Below the pieces are notes generated by a model. The model saw only the letters and a list, made by a program, of their open reading frames with translations. It did no database searches and had not been told where the DNA came from. Shown here one piece after another: positions 18,460 through 28,181 of a stretch of DNA of 28,181 nt (positions are counted from its first letter, which is position 1; each line of letters begins with the position of its first letter). The position numbers were made by a program, and so were the translations under genes. Origin of the DNA: Jaapia argillacea MUCL 33604 (Eukaryota > Basidiomycota > Agaricomycetes > Jaapiales > Jaapiaceae); contig KL197778.1 of the NCBI GenBank assembly GCA_000697665.1, positions 31,498 through 59,678 on the forward strand. The letters are read 5' to 3'.

Positions 18460-21296
18460 AATACCTTCCATTGGTGGCGAATGAGAAGGTGAACAGACAT
18501 TTCTCCCAGAATCATAACAGATATACTATTTTGGACAGTCCGGACTCAATCAACATATCCACACTCAGGAATTCAGGAACTCCTGTGTTGCGTATTCAGG
18601 TGAAACTTATCGGGAGAAACAAAACAGCCACAACAGAAGCTCTAATCGACAGCGGAGCTACAGGAAACTTAATCAGCTACAAATACGCACTCAAGAAACA
18701 AATGCCCCTCCAAAAACTAGCAAGGCCCATACCCGTGCATAATGTCGACGATACCGAGAATACAAATGGAGAAATCAATCATTACGTCAAATTGGGCATC
18801 AGGATATACAGGAGGGAAGGAGGACAACACGAAGAAAAGAACCGCCTCTACATAACCAATATCGGGAAAAGTAACATCATCTTAGGAAGCGACTGGTTAC
18901 TCGAACACAATCCAGAGATCAACTGGCGATCTTACATCCTCGAATTTACACAATGCCCCAAAACTTGCAAGATATCAGGAGAAGGAGTAACTGCTCAGAC
19001 AAAACCCGAATTACGACCACCCAAAGCAAGGGTTGAAACAGAACCACCCATCGTCAGAACCACATGAACCAAACTGCCTAAACGAAACACAACCATAGGA
19101 CTACCAAAGGAACTTTGGATAGATGACGAAACACATCAGATCGAGAAAGGCGCCCACGGATGGACATATGAGGGGATCAAAGCATATAGAGTCCAAATTG
19201 GGGATCCCATGCCAGAAGACGACGATGTCATCAGTGACACAGAACATCCAGCACTCATACAAATTCGGGCACAAGGAAATAAATCAATCGAATTAGCAGA
19301 AAGAGCCGCCCAGGGCCAGAAAGAGAAAACCTTAGAGGAAATGGTGCCGAAGGAATATCAGAAATACCAGGAGGTATTCGAGAAGGGAGCATCAGAAAGA
19401 TTTCCTATACCAAGACTCTGGGACCATGCCATCGAACTCAGGGATGGGTGGAAACCAAATAACTGCAAAACATATCTGCTATCGCCAGCAGAACAGAAAG
19501 AACTCGACTCATTCCTAGAAGAACAACTACGAAAGAAATACATCCGACCTTCTAAATCCCCATTATCATCACCGTTCTTCTTCGTCAAAAAGAAGGACGG
19601 GAAACTCTGGCCAACTCAAGGTTACCGATACCTGAACTCCCAAACCATCAAGAATGCATATCCCATCCCGTTGATATCAGAACTAGTTGACAAACTAAAA
19701 GGAGCTAAAGTGTATTCCAAATTGGACCTTCGCTGGGGATACAATAACATCAGAATCAAGGAAGGAGATGAATGGAAAGCTGTATTCAAAACCAACCGGG
19801 GATTATTTGAACCCTGGGTTATGTTCTTCAGACTCATGAATTCACTGGCAACATTCCAGACAATGATGAATGAGTTATTCAAAGAACTCATCGATGAAGG
19901 TTACATTGTCGTATACCTAGACAACATCCTAATATTCACAAAGGATCTCGCACATCATCAACAAATACTCCATTGTGTAATGAAAATCTTGCAAGATAAC
20001 GATCTATTTCTTAAACCGGAGAAATGCACATTCAAAGTACCAAAAATCGAATCTCTAGGATTGATCATATCCCACAATCTCGTGGAAATGGATTCAATCA
20101 AGGTTGCAGGAATCACAGAATGGCCAGAACCGAAGAAAGTCAAGGAAGTTCAATCGTTCCTCGGATTCTGCAATTTCTACCGACGATTCATCAAGGACTT
20201 CTCCAGAATTGCGAAACCATTATTCGAATTGACAAAAAAGGATCATGAATGGGAATGGACCCCAGGGTGCCAAGAAGTGTTCGACACCCTGAAAACGGCG
20301 TTCACATCATCCCGGACACTGGTCATGCCAGACACTACCAAGGAATTCCAGATAGAATGTGATGCTTCTGATTATGCAACCGGAGCCGTGTTAACTCAGA
20401 AGGAAACAGATGGCAAATGGCACCTGGTCGCATACCTGTCCAAATCCCTAACCGATGCCGAAAGGAATTACGACATCTATGACAAAGAACTATTAGCAAT
20501 AATCCGATCATTGGAAGCTTGGCGCCATTACCTTGAAGGATGTACACATCCTATCCAGATATACACCGATCACAAGAACCTCGAGTACTTCCAAAATGCG
20601 CAGAAACTAAGCCGCAGACAGGCCTGATGGGCCCAATTTTTGACAAGATTCGAATTCAATTTGATTCACAAACTGGGGAAGACAAACAAATCTGACGGTC
20701 TTTCGAGATGACAAGACCATAAGGAGGGGGTGGATTCAGACAATTCGGACAGAATACTATTAGGCCCCAATCTTTTCACAAAAACAATCAATCTTACAGG
20801 TCAAGGAAACACCTCAACCCACTCCCCCATACTAGCACAACAAGTTCAAATCGCCATCAGAGCAGCTGTCATGACATTAGAAGGTGATTTAGGACTCAAA
20901 GAGGAAATTCAGAACCACACAGAGCTCAATGAATCAGTAGCAACAGCCTTAGACATCATAAGGAAGCAAGGGCCATGATCCTTGAAGAAGGGACTAGAAG
21001 AATGGAACCAGGAAGATGGATTAATTCTCTATCGAGGAAAAATCTATGTCCCCAAAGACAAGGAACTACGATGCAAAGTAGTCAGATCCTGTCATGACCC
21101 TGTATTGATGGGACACCCCGGGAGATATAAGATGTTGGAATTAGTACAAAGGGATTATTGGTGGCCAGGAATGTCCATCTTCATATGGAATTACGTTGAT
21201 GGATGCACCATCTGTCAATCAATCAAACCAAACACCAACCCCACTCAGGAACCACTTCATCCACAGAAATCCCAACACATCCCTGGCAAATCATAA
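18456..21296 (+). pseudogene. pol: pol, first part: protease, RT, RNase H, start of integrase
   Basis: A single -1 frame runs through four premature TGA stops (19065, 20625, 20709, 20976). The aspartic protease has EALIDSGATGNLIS. RT (ORF stretch from 19209) shows YIRPSKSPLSSPFFFVKKKDG, SKLDLRWGYNN with the first catalytic Asp, and the motif-C box YLDN at 19914-19925 where the family has YLDD. Other motif residues are altered: FEPWVMFFRLMNSLATFQ against the usual FEPTVMFFGLTNSPATFQ. RNase H has IECDASDYATGAV, YDKELLAII and YTDHKNLEYF. The stop at 20625 replaces the Arg of the conserved RRQARW motif, a CGA-to-TGA change. The integrase N-terminal zinc domain follows (H and C residues of SCHDPVLMGHPG and CTICQSIK). 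A one-base loss near 21262 shifts the frame. Confidence 0.9.
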
Positions 21297-22546
21297 CACA
21301 AGACTTCATCACAGGATTACCAGAAGCAGATGGTTATGACTCAATCCATGTCATAACTGATTGATACACCAAAACCATTGTTGCCACACCCTGCAATAAA
21401 ACCATTGACACCGACGGAACAGCCAAGATTCTAATGGAAGGACCATTCCGATGCTATGGATTGCCTGATAAGATCATATCAGATCAAGGACCGCAATTTG
21501 TATCACAAGTGTTCCGAGCCATTCTAGAACAACTCGACATCAAATCTGCTCTCAGTACAGGATTTCATCCAGAAACGGACGGAGCTATGGAGATAGTCAA
21601 TAAGGAACTAGAAATCTACTTCCGAGCATACTGCAACCGTGCCCAAAACAATTGGCCATCATTACTCTACACTGCTGAATTGACCCACAACACGCGAATA
21701 TACTCCACCACCAAACAAACACTGTTTGAACTCATGCATGGCTATCACGCCAAAACCTCCAGAACATTCAGACTGGTACCAGACATACCAACTGCAGATC
21801 AGTGTCTGGAAGAATTAAAGAAATCTAGACAAGAAGCAGAAGCTTGCTTACATATTGCTGCTGAAGCAATGAAGAAGCAACACGACACCTATGGAGTTAA
21901 AGGACCGAACTTCACAGTAGGAAATAAAGTTTGGTTAGAAGGAAAAAACGTCAAAACAGAATACCCGAGTGCCAAACTATCTCCCAAACAACACGGACCT
22001 TTCCCAATTGAAGCAATCATTGGATCCGGTGCCTACAAGCTGACGTTACCAAAGAAATGGAGAATCCATCCAGTATTCAATGCAGGATTACTCACGCCAT
22101 ACCGAGAAACCGAAGAACATGGAATCAACTTCCCTCAGCCACCTCCAGACCTCATAGAAGGGGAAGAAGAATATGAAGTAGAAGAAGTGGTCAAATCAAA
22201 ATTCGTTGGGAAGTCAAAGAAGATCAAGTACTTAGTCAAATGGAAGGGTTACCCTGACTCAGAGAATACTTGGGAAGACATTGGAAACCTACACAATTCA
22301 GCAAAATTAGTCGAAGTCTTTCATCAGAAGAATCCAAAGGCACCGAAACCAGTACGAGTTGCACTCACGCTACTCAAAATACCCGAAGAACAATGGACGC
22401 ACTTCTGGATCAATTGAGAAGTAGAAAGAACGACAAGAGCGAATTATCTCCACATACCAGAAGTGTTGTCAAAACACCCAAACCCGGAACGAATAAAAGC
22501 ACATCTGGCTAGACTGGAAAAATTCATTCCTCCACGAATATTCTAG
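21262..22546 (+). pseudogene. pol: pol, second part: integrase core and chromodomain
   Basis: After the frameshift, integrase continues as QDFITGLPEADGYDSIHV (first catalytic Asp), then TGA at 21362-21364, then SDQGPQFVS (second Asp) and DGAMEIVNKELE (Glu), so the D,D,E triad is present though split. The family norm for the last motif is DGQTERVN. The GPF/Y region is KHGPF-like (QHGPFPIEA, GAYKLTLP, IHPVFNAGLL). A chromodomain covers about 22165-22327 (EEYEVEEVV, YLVKWKGYPDSENTWED) and keeps the aromatic cage positions Tyr, Trp and Tyr used to bind methylated histone H3. A TGA at 22415-22417 is followed by 42 more open codons (EVERTTRANYLHIPEVL) to TAG 22544-22546; which stop is native is unclear. 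Confidence 0.9.
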
Positions 22547-22595
22547 CAGTATCAACAACCACTCAGTCGACCACCCCTACCCCGCCAAACTCAAC

Positions 22596-23408
22596 ATGCC
22601 ACCTTGCAAGATCGACACAGTCATCAACTTCATTTGCCGTCTCATCCTTCTACTTGTGGAAGGAATTCATCTTTTTGTCATTCTCTGCACCTATGCCTGC
22701 AGAATCCTCATCCACGTCCATGGCCGATTACTCCAATTGGTAATCAGCACCACACGCACCACGTACCAGCCAATCGCAGTACATGAGATCCGTTTCCAAA
22801 TCGACCCAGAAGGAAACGTGGAGTACCGCCTTGGCAACCTATATAACGAGGAGGACGTCTTACGTCCCTGGCAGACTGCACCCACTCCTCCTCCACCAAC
22901 AGCACCTTTGCCAGAGATACCCAACTCCCCTTCCTCACAACCTCGCTCATACACCCCAATCGTCATCGAGAACGACCCCCTCTCCCCTGCTCAACCAGTC
23001 ACTGCACAACGTACTCCATCACCATCACCACCTCCATCTACTGGTTGGGACCCCCTTGACCTCCTTCGTGAACGTCTTGAACAACTCCAACACCACAACG
23101 ACCCTAACCACCCACTCACTCGTGGTAATACCCCTGACTATGAGACCTTCGAGACCACTGATGAACTCGAATAGAGCCCACTCCGGCCTTCACCCATTGC
23201 AACCAACATGACCACCCTCCTAGAGCTCCTCAACAACCTCGCTCTGAACACCGAGCCCCCCGCGAACACCTCCCCTAAGTCCACTGACACACCCTCCACC
23301 CCGTTCACATTCGATCCAAACCCATCCGACACGTCGGATATCCCCCCACCTCCGACATCAAACCCCTTCCAACCTCCTGGACCCGACTATGGCTGGGGGA
23401 GCGAGTAA
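22596..23408 (+). CDS. Extra ORF between pol and 3' LTR, hydrophobic N-terminus
   Basis: Starting at an ATG at 22596, this frame encodes 192 residues to TAG (23172-23174), then stays open in the same frame to TGA-free end TAA 23406-23408 (66 residues from ATG 23208). It looks like one 270-codon ORF with one nonsense change. The first 50 residues are hydrophobic with a few basic and His residues (FICRLILLLVEGIHLFVILC, ILIHVHGRLLQLVI), suggesting one or two membrane segments. The remainder is Pro/Ser/Thr-rich and acidic (TPPPPTAPLPEIPNSPSS, DPLDLLRERLEQLQHHND). No known domain is recognised. Its position is that of env in retroviruses, but there is no sign of a fusion peptide or envelope fold. 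Unlike gag and pol it has only one stop. Confidence 0.55.
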
Positions 23409-23450
23409 ATGCAGTGGGTCAACTAGGACATTAGGGACAATGTCAGTCAT

Positions 23451-23463
23451 AGAGAGGGGGTGG
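23451..23463 (+). promoter_or_regulatory. Polypurine tract
   Basis: AGAGAGGGGGTGG directly before the 3' LTR. It would prime plus-strand DNA synthesis. Confidence 0.75.
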
Positions 23464-24039
23464 TGTTGTGAACACGTTCGGACTGGTATCTTTTTCCTTG
23501 TCTTGTATACATTTTATTCTTTTATCGGACTCCATTCACTTTGGTATCATTTCCCTTGTCTATGATACTTAGCATTGTCTCATCTTATCTTATCTTATCT
23601 TGGGCATTTATCTTATCTCAGACTTTGTACTATTATTAGCATCCAATGACTCATCGTGTACAGCCTCGTACAGCCTCGTGTACAGCCTCGACATTGTTTC
23701 CTTTCTCATTGTTCTTCTTTCATTGTACTTTGTCCTTGTCTCAGAACCTTAACTTGTTTGCCATTGTCTAAGTACATTGTCTCACTTGCCATTGTTCATA
23801 GTACATTGTTTGACCTTCCATTGTTCCTGTAGTATATAAGGACGTCTAGCTACTTTGTATTCGGTAGCTTGTCCACTTGAACAATACAGCGCTTTAGTTG
23901 TATCCTTCAACCGGTTTGCTCATTCTCATCATCCTCTACTGCCTCAAGATCGTAGCCTGAGTACTAGTTAGCAAGAAATACCCAAAAGACTTACAAGCCT
24001 TATTCGCTACCTTATGCTGACGCTAAGGCGCTCATAACA
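23464..24039 (+). repeat. 3' LTR
   Basis: 576 bp, TGTT to AACA. It is 22 bp longer than the 5' LTR because GTACAGCCTC is present three times (about 23658-23690) instead of once. TATA box at 23833-23839. Confidence 0.95.
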
Positions 24040-24044
24040 CAAAC
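24040..24044. repeat. Target-site duplication of the LTR element (right)
   Basis: CAAAC, identical to 15742-15746. Confidence 0.92.
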
Positions 24045-24346
24045 CTAATGAGGTATTTTCTTCAACATTCATTGATGTATCTGAATTGATTGTTCTTTAG
24101 GATGGAGGAGACACTGAGCTTCTTTATCAATGTAAAGGCATTGCTCTCACTGGAAGGTGTTGCATGGCTGGGTGAGAAAAGTGGTGGGAAGGATATGTTC
24201 CAATCTATGAAAGCAAGGTGGAAGTGGAGGAGAATTACTTGTCTTTGAGTATTCAGCATATATTTGTTGTTCCTCTTGAGATGCAGGTCATAACAGACAT
24301 CACCTTGGTTGTTTTGTCTCACATTCAGGACTTTGTTGACTTCTGA
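24045..24346 (+). pseudogene. Unrecognised duplicated gene, copy B, 3' part
   Basis: Continues the exon broken at 15746. CTAATGAG restores the codons for HKPNE, matching CKSNE of copy A. A 48-bp intron (gtattt to ctttag, 24053-24100) follows. The next exon starts at 24101 with DGGDTELLYQCKGIALTGRC, then TGA at 24173-24175, then EKWWEGYVPIYESKVEVEEN and SIQHIFVVPLEMQ to a TGA at 24344-24346. A GT after LEMQ may be a donor, so the gene could continue. Function unknown. Confidence 0.55.
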
Positions 24347-24713
24347 TTTAGTATAAGGTTGTTCAATGTATATCATACTGTTGATTGAGTTTCAGAATCT
24401 TTATACTAGGTGATCCTCTTAGTCGCAAGTTTGCAACTAAATGCCAACAGCATGCTATTGTCAACTGTGATTAAGTACCTTAGGTTTTAGCAATTGTCCA
24501 CCTCAGACATCTAGCTTGCCTGTGAGGGTCTCACAGTAAATTGAGGGTGAAGTAAAATCACTGTATTTGGAAGGTAGCTTCTATACCAGTTCACTTGCTC
24601 ACAACTTCATTTACTAGCATAGTAAAATGACATCAAGAAGAATTAGAAGCATATTGAGTTTGTAGTATTGATACAACATTTCTCGACCATGTTTCAAAAA
24701 TATGTATATATGG
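24347..24713. other. Intergenic, AT-rich
   Basis: This lies between the end of copy B and the stop of the minus-strand gene. No feature is recognised. Confidence 0.5.
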
Positions 24714-27672
24714 TTATTTGGAAGGTCCAGGGGTATCTGGGCTTGTTTTGGATTTCTTTGCCTTGATCATTGGTCTTGAAAGTTGAGTCTTTGGTAATGT
24801 CCAGTTTATAATATCATCATCTGGAAAATGTTCAGTCACTGCTTGTATCATTTGAGACATTGAGCTCTTACCAATGTTCTGAGAAGCTGACCTAGATCTC
24901 TCATCACAATCTTCACTTTTCAAGGCTTTTTGATCTTCTGTTACTGAAATATTGTTATGTATTGTGACTAGATTTACAAGGAACTCACACTCAGCATGTT
25001 TCGATGATGTTACATTGGGAGGCTCTTGACTTTCCATTAGAATATCAGATTGGTGTTCTTCACTATCTACTAGATTTTTCAAGATGGTTAGTATCCTGTG
25101 TTCCATCAAAGTGGGTATACTTACTGTCTGCATCTGTTCTTGGATGAACTTCCAATTCAATGGGGATTATTAGCAAGGTTTCAGTAGGTTTCAATCCACT
25201 TACCTTCTTCCTCAGCATCATTGGTCTTCAAAGCAGTATTGATGGCACCAACTAAATCTTCCTCAAAGTGTTGATCATCAAGATGAGAAACTGAAACCTT
25301 TCTGTGAGGGAAGGTTGGATCAACAATATACAGGGACAAACCATCAGCCAATCCACTAATGATTACTTTCACATCATATGGATCTTCAGGGGATCCATGT
25401 TCTGCTGGATGATTGTTGAATTCCTCAACACCTTTAGTTGAGAGATGAGGACTATCTGGGATTTGGGAAGCATCTGCATGAGGTAAATTGCAAATGGGCT
25501 GTTCAATTAAGGACATACCTTGATAAGTTATATTTGGGTCATATGATGTACTCAAGGTGGGACTGTATGTGAGTATTTCAGGATGTGGTATATCTGGATT
25601 AAGGTCCTCTTAATTATACAGTTGCAATGTTCACTTGTTAGTTGTTGTAACAAATAGGCAAAGTAAATGTATCAGTCACCTTTGGTTGTATATTGGCTCA
25701 TTATCATATTGTATATGCTGTCTTGTGTTATGATTTCCAAGGAATGAGGGATGATATTTGCATGCACTAGAGGTGGGGGGATGAATGGATGGAAGATCGC
25801 AGGTGCTAGACAATTGAATGAAGGGGGAATGAATGGATGGTATTCTACACCTGCAAATTTTTTAGAATATGTTAGTGTCGTATATAGTTTGTAATGAAGG
25901 AAGTATAATGTAGTGTACCACCAGTATCATTGAATAAGTGTTGAAATGGTTGCTCATGCTGTTGATGAGCATCAGCATTGCTTAAGGAACTAAACAAGAT
26001 GTTGTCTGCAATTAAGAGCTTATGAGTTCTGTCACTTCTCAAAATGAAAATCTTTACCACTTTGTGAGTTATCATGCTGATTGTTATTGATGTGAGGAAG
26101 GGCCTCAACTTGGAGCAAGGGACTCAATACTGTTTGTTTTGAAACAACATTGTTGTTCAGCAACCAAAGGCAGTTTAACAATTTAGTGCATACCTTGCAG
26201 CTCAGTACCTTGCAGATCAGTATCCAATGCACCATCATCTTCCGAAACTGGCCTTGACTTCTTTGTAGGACTCAAGAGTAGATTATCTAACCAATGTTAA
26301 TGCTTGTTGTGTGTATCTTGAATCGAACCTCACTCACCATCCTCTGTGTCTTCGTTCAATACATTCTTCCCCTTCTTGTGAGACTTGGATGATTCGGCAA
26401 TTGATTGTTCAGGTGACAGCAGCTCGACTAGGTAATTATATAGACCATATAAACAATTGCTTAATGATTAAAAGTAAGAACGTACTATAGCCCACAAAAA
26501 GGTGCTTGCTTTTCTTTCGTCATAAGGTAATGATAGAAGATGGCGAAGGCTTCACCCTTTCCTTTCCCTTCAACATTCCTGTCTTTGTCTTGTCAATGAG
26601 ATGGTGATCTGATGTGCTGGTACTTGGTTTTGATGTCGACGAAGATGCGTTTGAAATGGACGATAAGGACAATTTTTGATGTAGGCTGTGTTGGACGGCT
26701 GGTGTCTGTACTTCAATCTGTTTGAGAGCTGTGATGTGTCGTTTTGCGACTTTCTTCGGATTCACAACTTGATCCTCTTGTATGTTGTCAACGTTAATGA
26801 CCTCCTTGGGATTGGTGACAGCCGGTGTTCCCAACCCTGGATCGACTGCCGAATGTTCAGTCGGTTCTTGCTGTGTTTGATCATCTTGTACCTTGGGGGC
26901 GTCGATCGGTGCTGCTAGCAACACTTTAGCTGCACCTTTGCGACAGTTATCAATGGCGCGACGGATTGTTTTGACGATTTGTTTATTATCCGATTCTTCC
27001 CACCACTGCAAATCCTCCCCTTTACTTGTTGCACCATAGTCTACTGGATTTGTCTTGGCAAACACCTTCCAATCTGATGATGACTGAATTGGTGAGAATA
27101 TAGAACACAAAGTGTTACTCGCCCAATGTAAACACATCCACATTCAAATCTGGGGGATGTTCCTAAGATTCCATCCAGAATCGTAGCTGTACTTTGTCGT
27201 GCAGCGTTCTGAAATACTCCTGGACCAGGAATTGGTCCAACATAGCACTTCACCAATTGGGTGTCAACCGGCCCTTTGAGTTTGTGGAGCGCAACTCATC
27301 TAGGAATGATTGCACTACTGTGGACGTGTAAAATCCAAGAGAGGCAAAAGCACCGAGTTCTGGTCCGTTGTAGTTGCCATGTAATTCGTGCCAAAGTCGA
27401 GAGGAGAGACGGATGTAGTTAGCGAATTGAAAAAGATGCTGGTAACGATCGGGAGCCAGAATGTAAGCACCGTGTCCATCTTTGAATGTGCTGTCGTCGA
27501 AATTGATGGCATCCTTCTCTATGCCAAGAAACTCTGAGCAATTGATTTTTGTCAATCCATTGTCAACGATAACAAACTGATCATATATCTCCTTGCATGC
27601 AGTTCTGAGTCGACCAGGGCTGACTGCACCTGGCCACTTGGGACCCAAGGCTGTGTACTGTTGTAACGCCAT
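24714..27672 (-). CDS. Many-exon hypothetical gene, possibly damaged
   Basis: An unrecognised gene with at least nine coding-like exons joined by short GT-AG introns. The first exon starts at ATG 27672 (MALQQYTALGPKWPG) and looks globular: YDQFVIVDNGLTKI, GHGAYILAPDRYQHLFQFAN, RLWHELHGNYNGPELGAFAS. The frame changes near 27283-27300; in the next frame ALHKLKGPVDTQLVKCYVGP continues to 27119. A 35-bp intron (27084-27118) leads to SSSDWKVFAKTNPVDYG and EDLQWWEESDNKQIVKTIRR, then a Ser/Thr-rich tail to TGA at 26520, followed by open basic codons. Further exons are short and low-complexity: ELLSPEQSIAESSKSHKKGK, LSPTKKSRPVSEDDGALD, SSLSNADAHQQHEQPFQHLF, YHPFIPPSFN. The last exons are 25608-25202 (SPTLSTSYDPNITYQG, IISGLADGLSLYIVDPTF), 25148-25125 and 25069-24714 (ending KTSPDTPGPSK). 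It may be one gene or two; the frame breaks suggest decay. Confidence 0.45.
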
Positions 27673-27839
27673 GTAGTTGTAGAGGTGTTATTCTGAGGAT
27701 ATGTCTCCAAGGTTGGTGTGCAGCACAAGTCATTGATCACTGATCTTAGGTCACCCGATCTAATCTAATCAGTGTTTGTTGAAACCTAGCTGTAAATTGC
27801 ACTCTAACGGTCTTTCATCTGGTTTTCATTCTTCTCAGT

Positions 27840-28181
27840 TCAAGAAGTACCATCACTATCAGTGGCATTGGCGTTCAGTGTTTTCTTCTTCCATTGAATG
27901 CACCTTCTCATGGAGCGGGTCAAGTAGTTCCACAGCAAGGTAAGCTTTTGAACCTCGTAATCATACAGACATGAGACTGAGATGGGTACAGCTGATGTCT
28001 CTTCTCCAGTAGCAAGTTCTCCTTTAACTTCAAACATTGATGGCAGTGATGGCAGTTCAAGGTCAGGCTCAGCTCCTGTCACTGACGAAGATTCAGGCAA
28101 GGGCAGCAATGATAGGGGCAGGGGCAGGTGTGGGGGCAGGTGTGGGGCCAGACATGGTGGTAGGCGTGGAGGCGGGGGGGG
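27840..28181 (-). CDS. 3' end of an unrecognised gene, cut by window edge
   Basis: An open minus-strand frame runs from near the right edge to TGA at 27840. Its N-terminal part is Pro/Leu-rich, because the DNA is a degenerate CCTGCC/CCCACA repeat at 28112-28160. Then come ESSSVTGAEPDLELPSLPSM, VPISVSCLYDYEVQKLTLLW and RSMRRCIQWKKKTLNANATD. The ATG at about 28156 belongs to a different frame that stops after 20 codons. No family is recognised, and the true start lies outside or is spliced. Confidence 0.35.
   Translation of the reverse strand, partial: PPPPPRLPPCLAPHLPPHLPLPLSLLPLPESSSVTGAEPDLELPSLPSMFEVKGELATGEETSAVPISVSCLYDYEVQKLTLLWNYLTRSMRRCIQWKKKTLNANATDSDGTS

Larger units (their letters stand above)
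15747..24039 (+). mobile_element. Ty3/Gypsy chromovirus, defective
   Basis: An 8,293-bp LTR retrotransposon: LTR (554 bp), gag, pol (protease, RT, RNase H, integrase, chromodomain), an extra ORF, polypurine tract and LTR (576 bp). The right LTR starts TGTT and both end AACA, forming the usual short inverted repeat; the left has TTTT by a single change. It is flanked by a 5-bp duplication. LTRs differ by about 15 substitutions in 554 aligned bases (2.7%) plus a 22-bp length difference. Gag and pol carry about ten premature stops, nearly all TGA, and one frameshift, and the RT active site is altered, so the copy cannot move by itself. The chromodomain at the integrase C-terminus suggests heterochromatin targeting, as known for chromoviruses. 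Confidence 0.95.

Noticed and set aside
22596-23408. Calling the extra Gypsy ORF an envelope gene
   Set aside because: Position fits but no signal cleavage site, fusion peptide or cysteine pattern is evident.
26310-26335. GGTTCGATTC on the minus strand, like a tRNA B box
   Set aside because: No acceptor stem or A box nearby; it lies in an intron of the minus-strand gene.
28112-28160. G-rich repeat at the right edge as telomeric sequence
   Set aside because: Irregular GGGGCAGGTGT units, better explained as Pro-rich coding or simple repeat; not a TTAGGG-type array.

Overview
The window looks like a transposon-rich stretch of a basidiomycete fungal genome. Short GT-AG introns (about 50-140 bp) interrupt genes with eukaryotic homologues: the cullin-RING ligase subunit RBX1, tubulin-folding cofactor C (TBCC) and a TPR protein. 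A chromodomain Ty3/Gypsy element and an APE-type non-LTR retrotransposon complete the picture. I cannot name the species; Agaricomycotina is an inference.

Layout. 1-2433: no gene I can support. 2434-3505 (+): a TPR protein, apparently damaged. 3990-4720 (-): an RBX1-like gene with several independent lesions. 4739-12270 (-): a nearly complete 7.5-kb LINE, flanked by a 9-bp direct repeat, encoding a coiled coil, a hydrophobic segment, APE endonuclease, reverse transcriptase, RNase H and a CCHC finger in one frame broken by a single TGA. 12405-13756 (+): TBCC in five exons. Removing the LINE leaves RBX1 and TBCC head-to-head across about 134 bp, so the LINE appears to have landed in their shared promoter region.

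13757-28181 is visibly more AT-rich. It carries a tandemly duplicated, unrecognised intron-containing gene. Copy A (about 14067-15000) has lost its start codon, has a stop, and carries a 277-bp MITE with CACTG ends. Copy B (15060-15746 plus 24045-24346) has stops and is split by an 8.3-kb Ty3/Gypsy chromovirus (15747-24039, TSD CAAAC). That element has 2.7% LTR divergence, dominated by CpG-compatible transitions, many premature stops, a mutated RT active site, a canonical -1 frameshift site between gag and pol, and an extra ORF with a hydrophobic N-terminus between pol and the 3' LTR. 24714-27672 (-) is a many-exon, low-complexity, unrecognised gene; a second minus-strand gene runs off the right edge.

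Taken together this is a mobile-element nest in which neighbouring host genes are decaying. The most notable points are the LINE splitting the RBX1/TBCC promoter, the lesions in RBX1, the loss of the TBCC arginine finger, and the env-position ORF of the Gypsy element.
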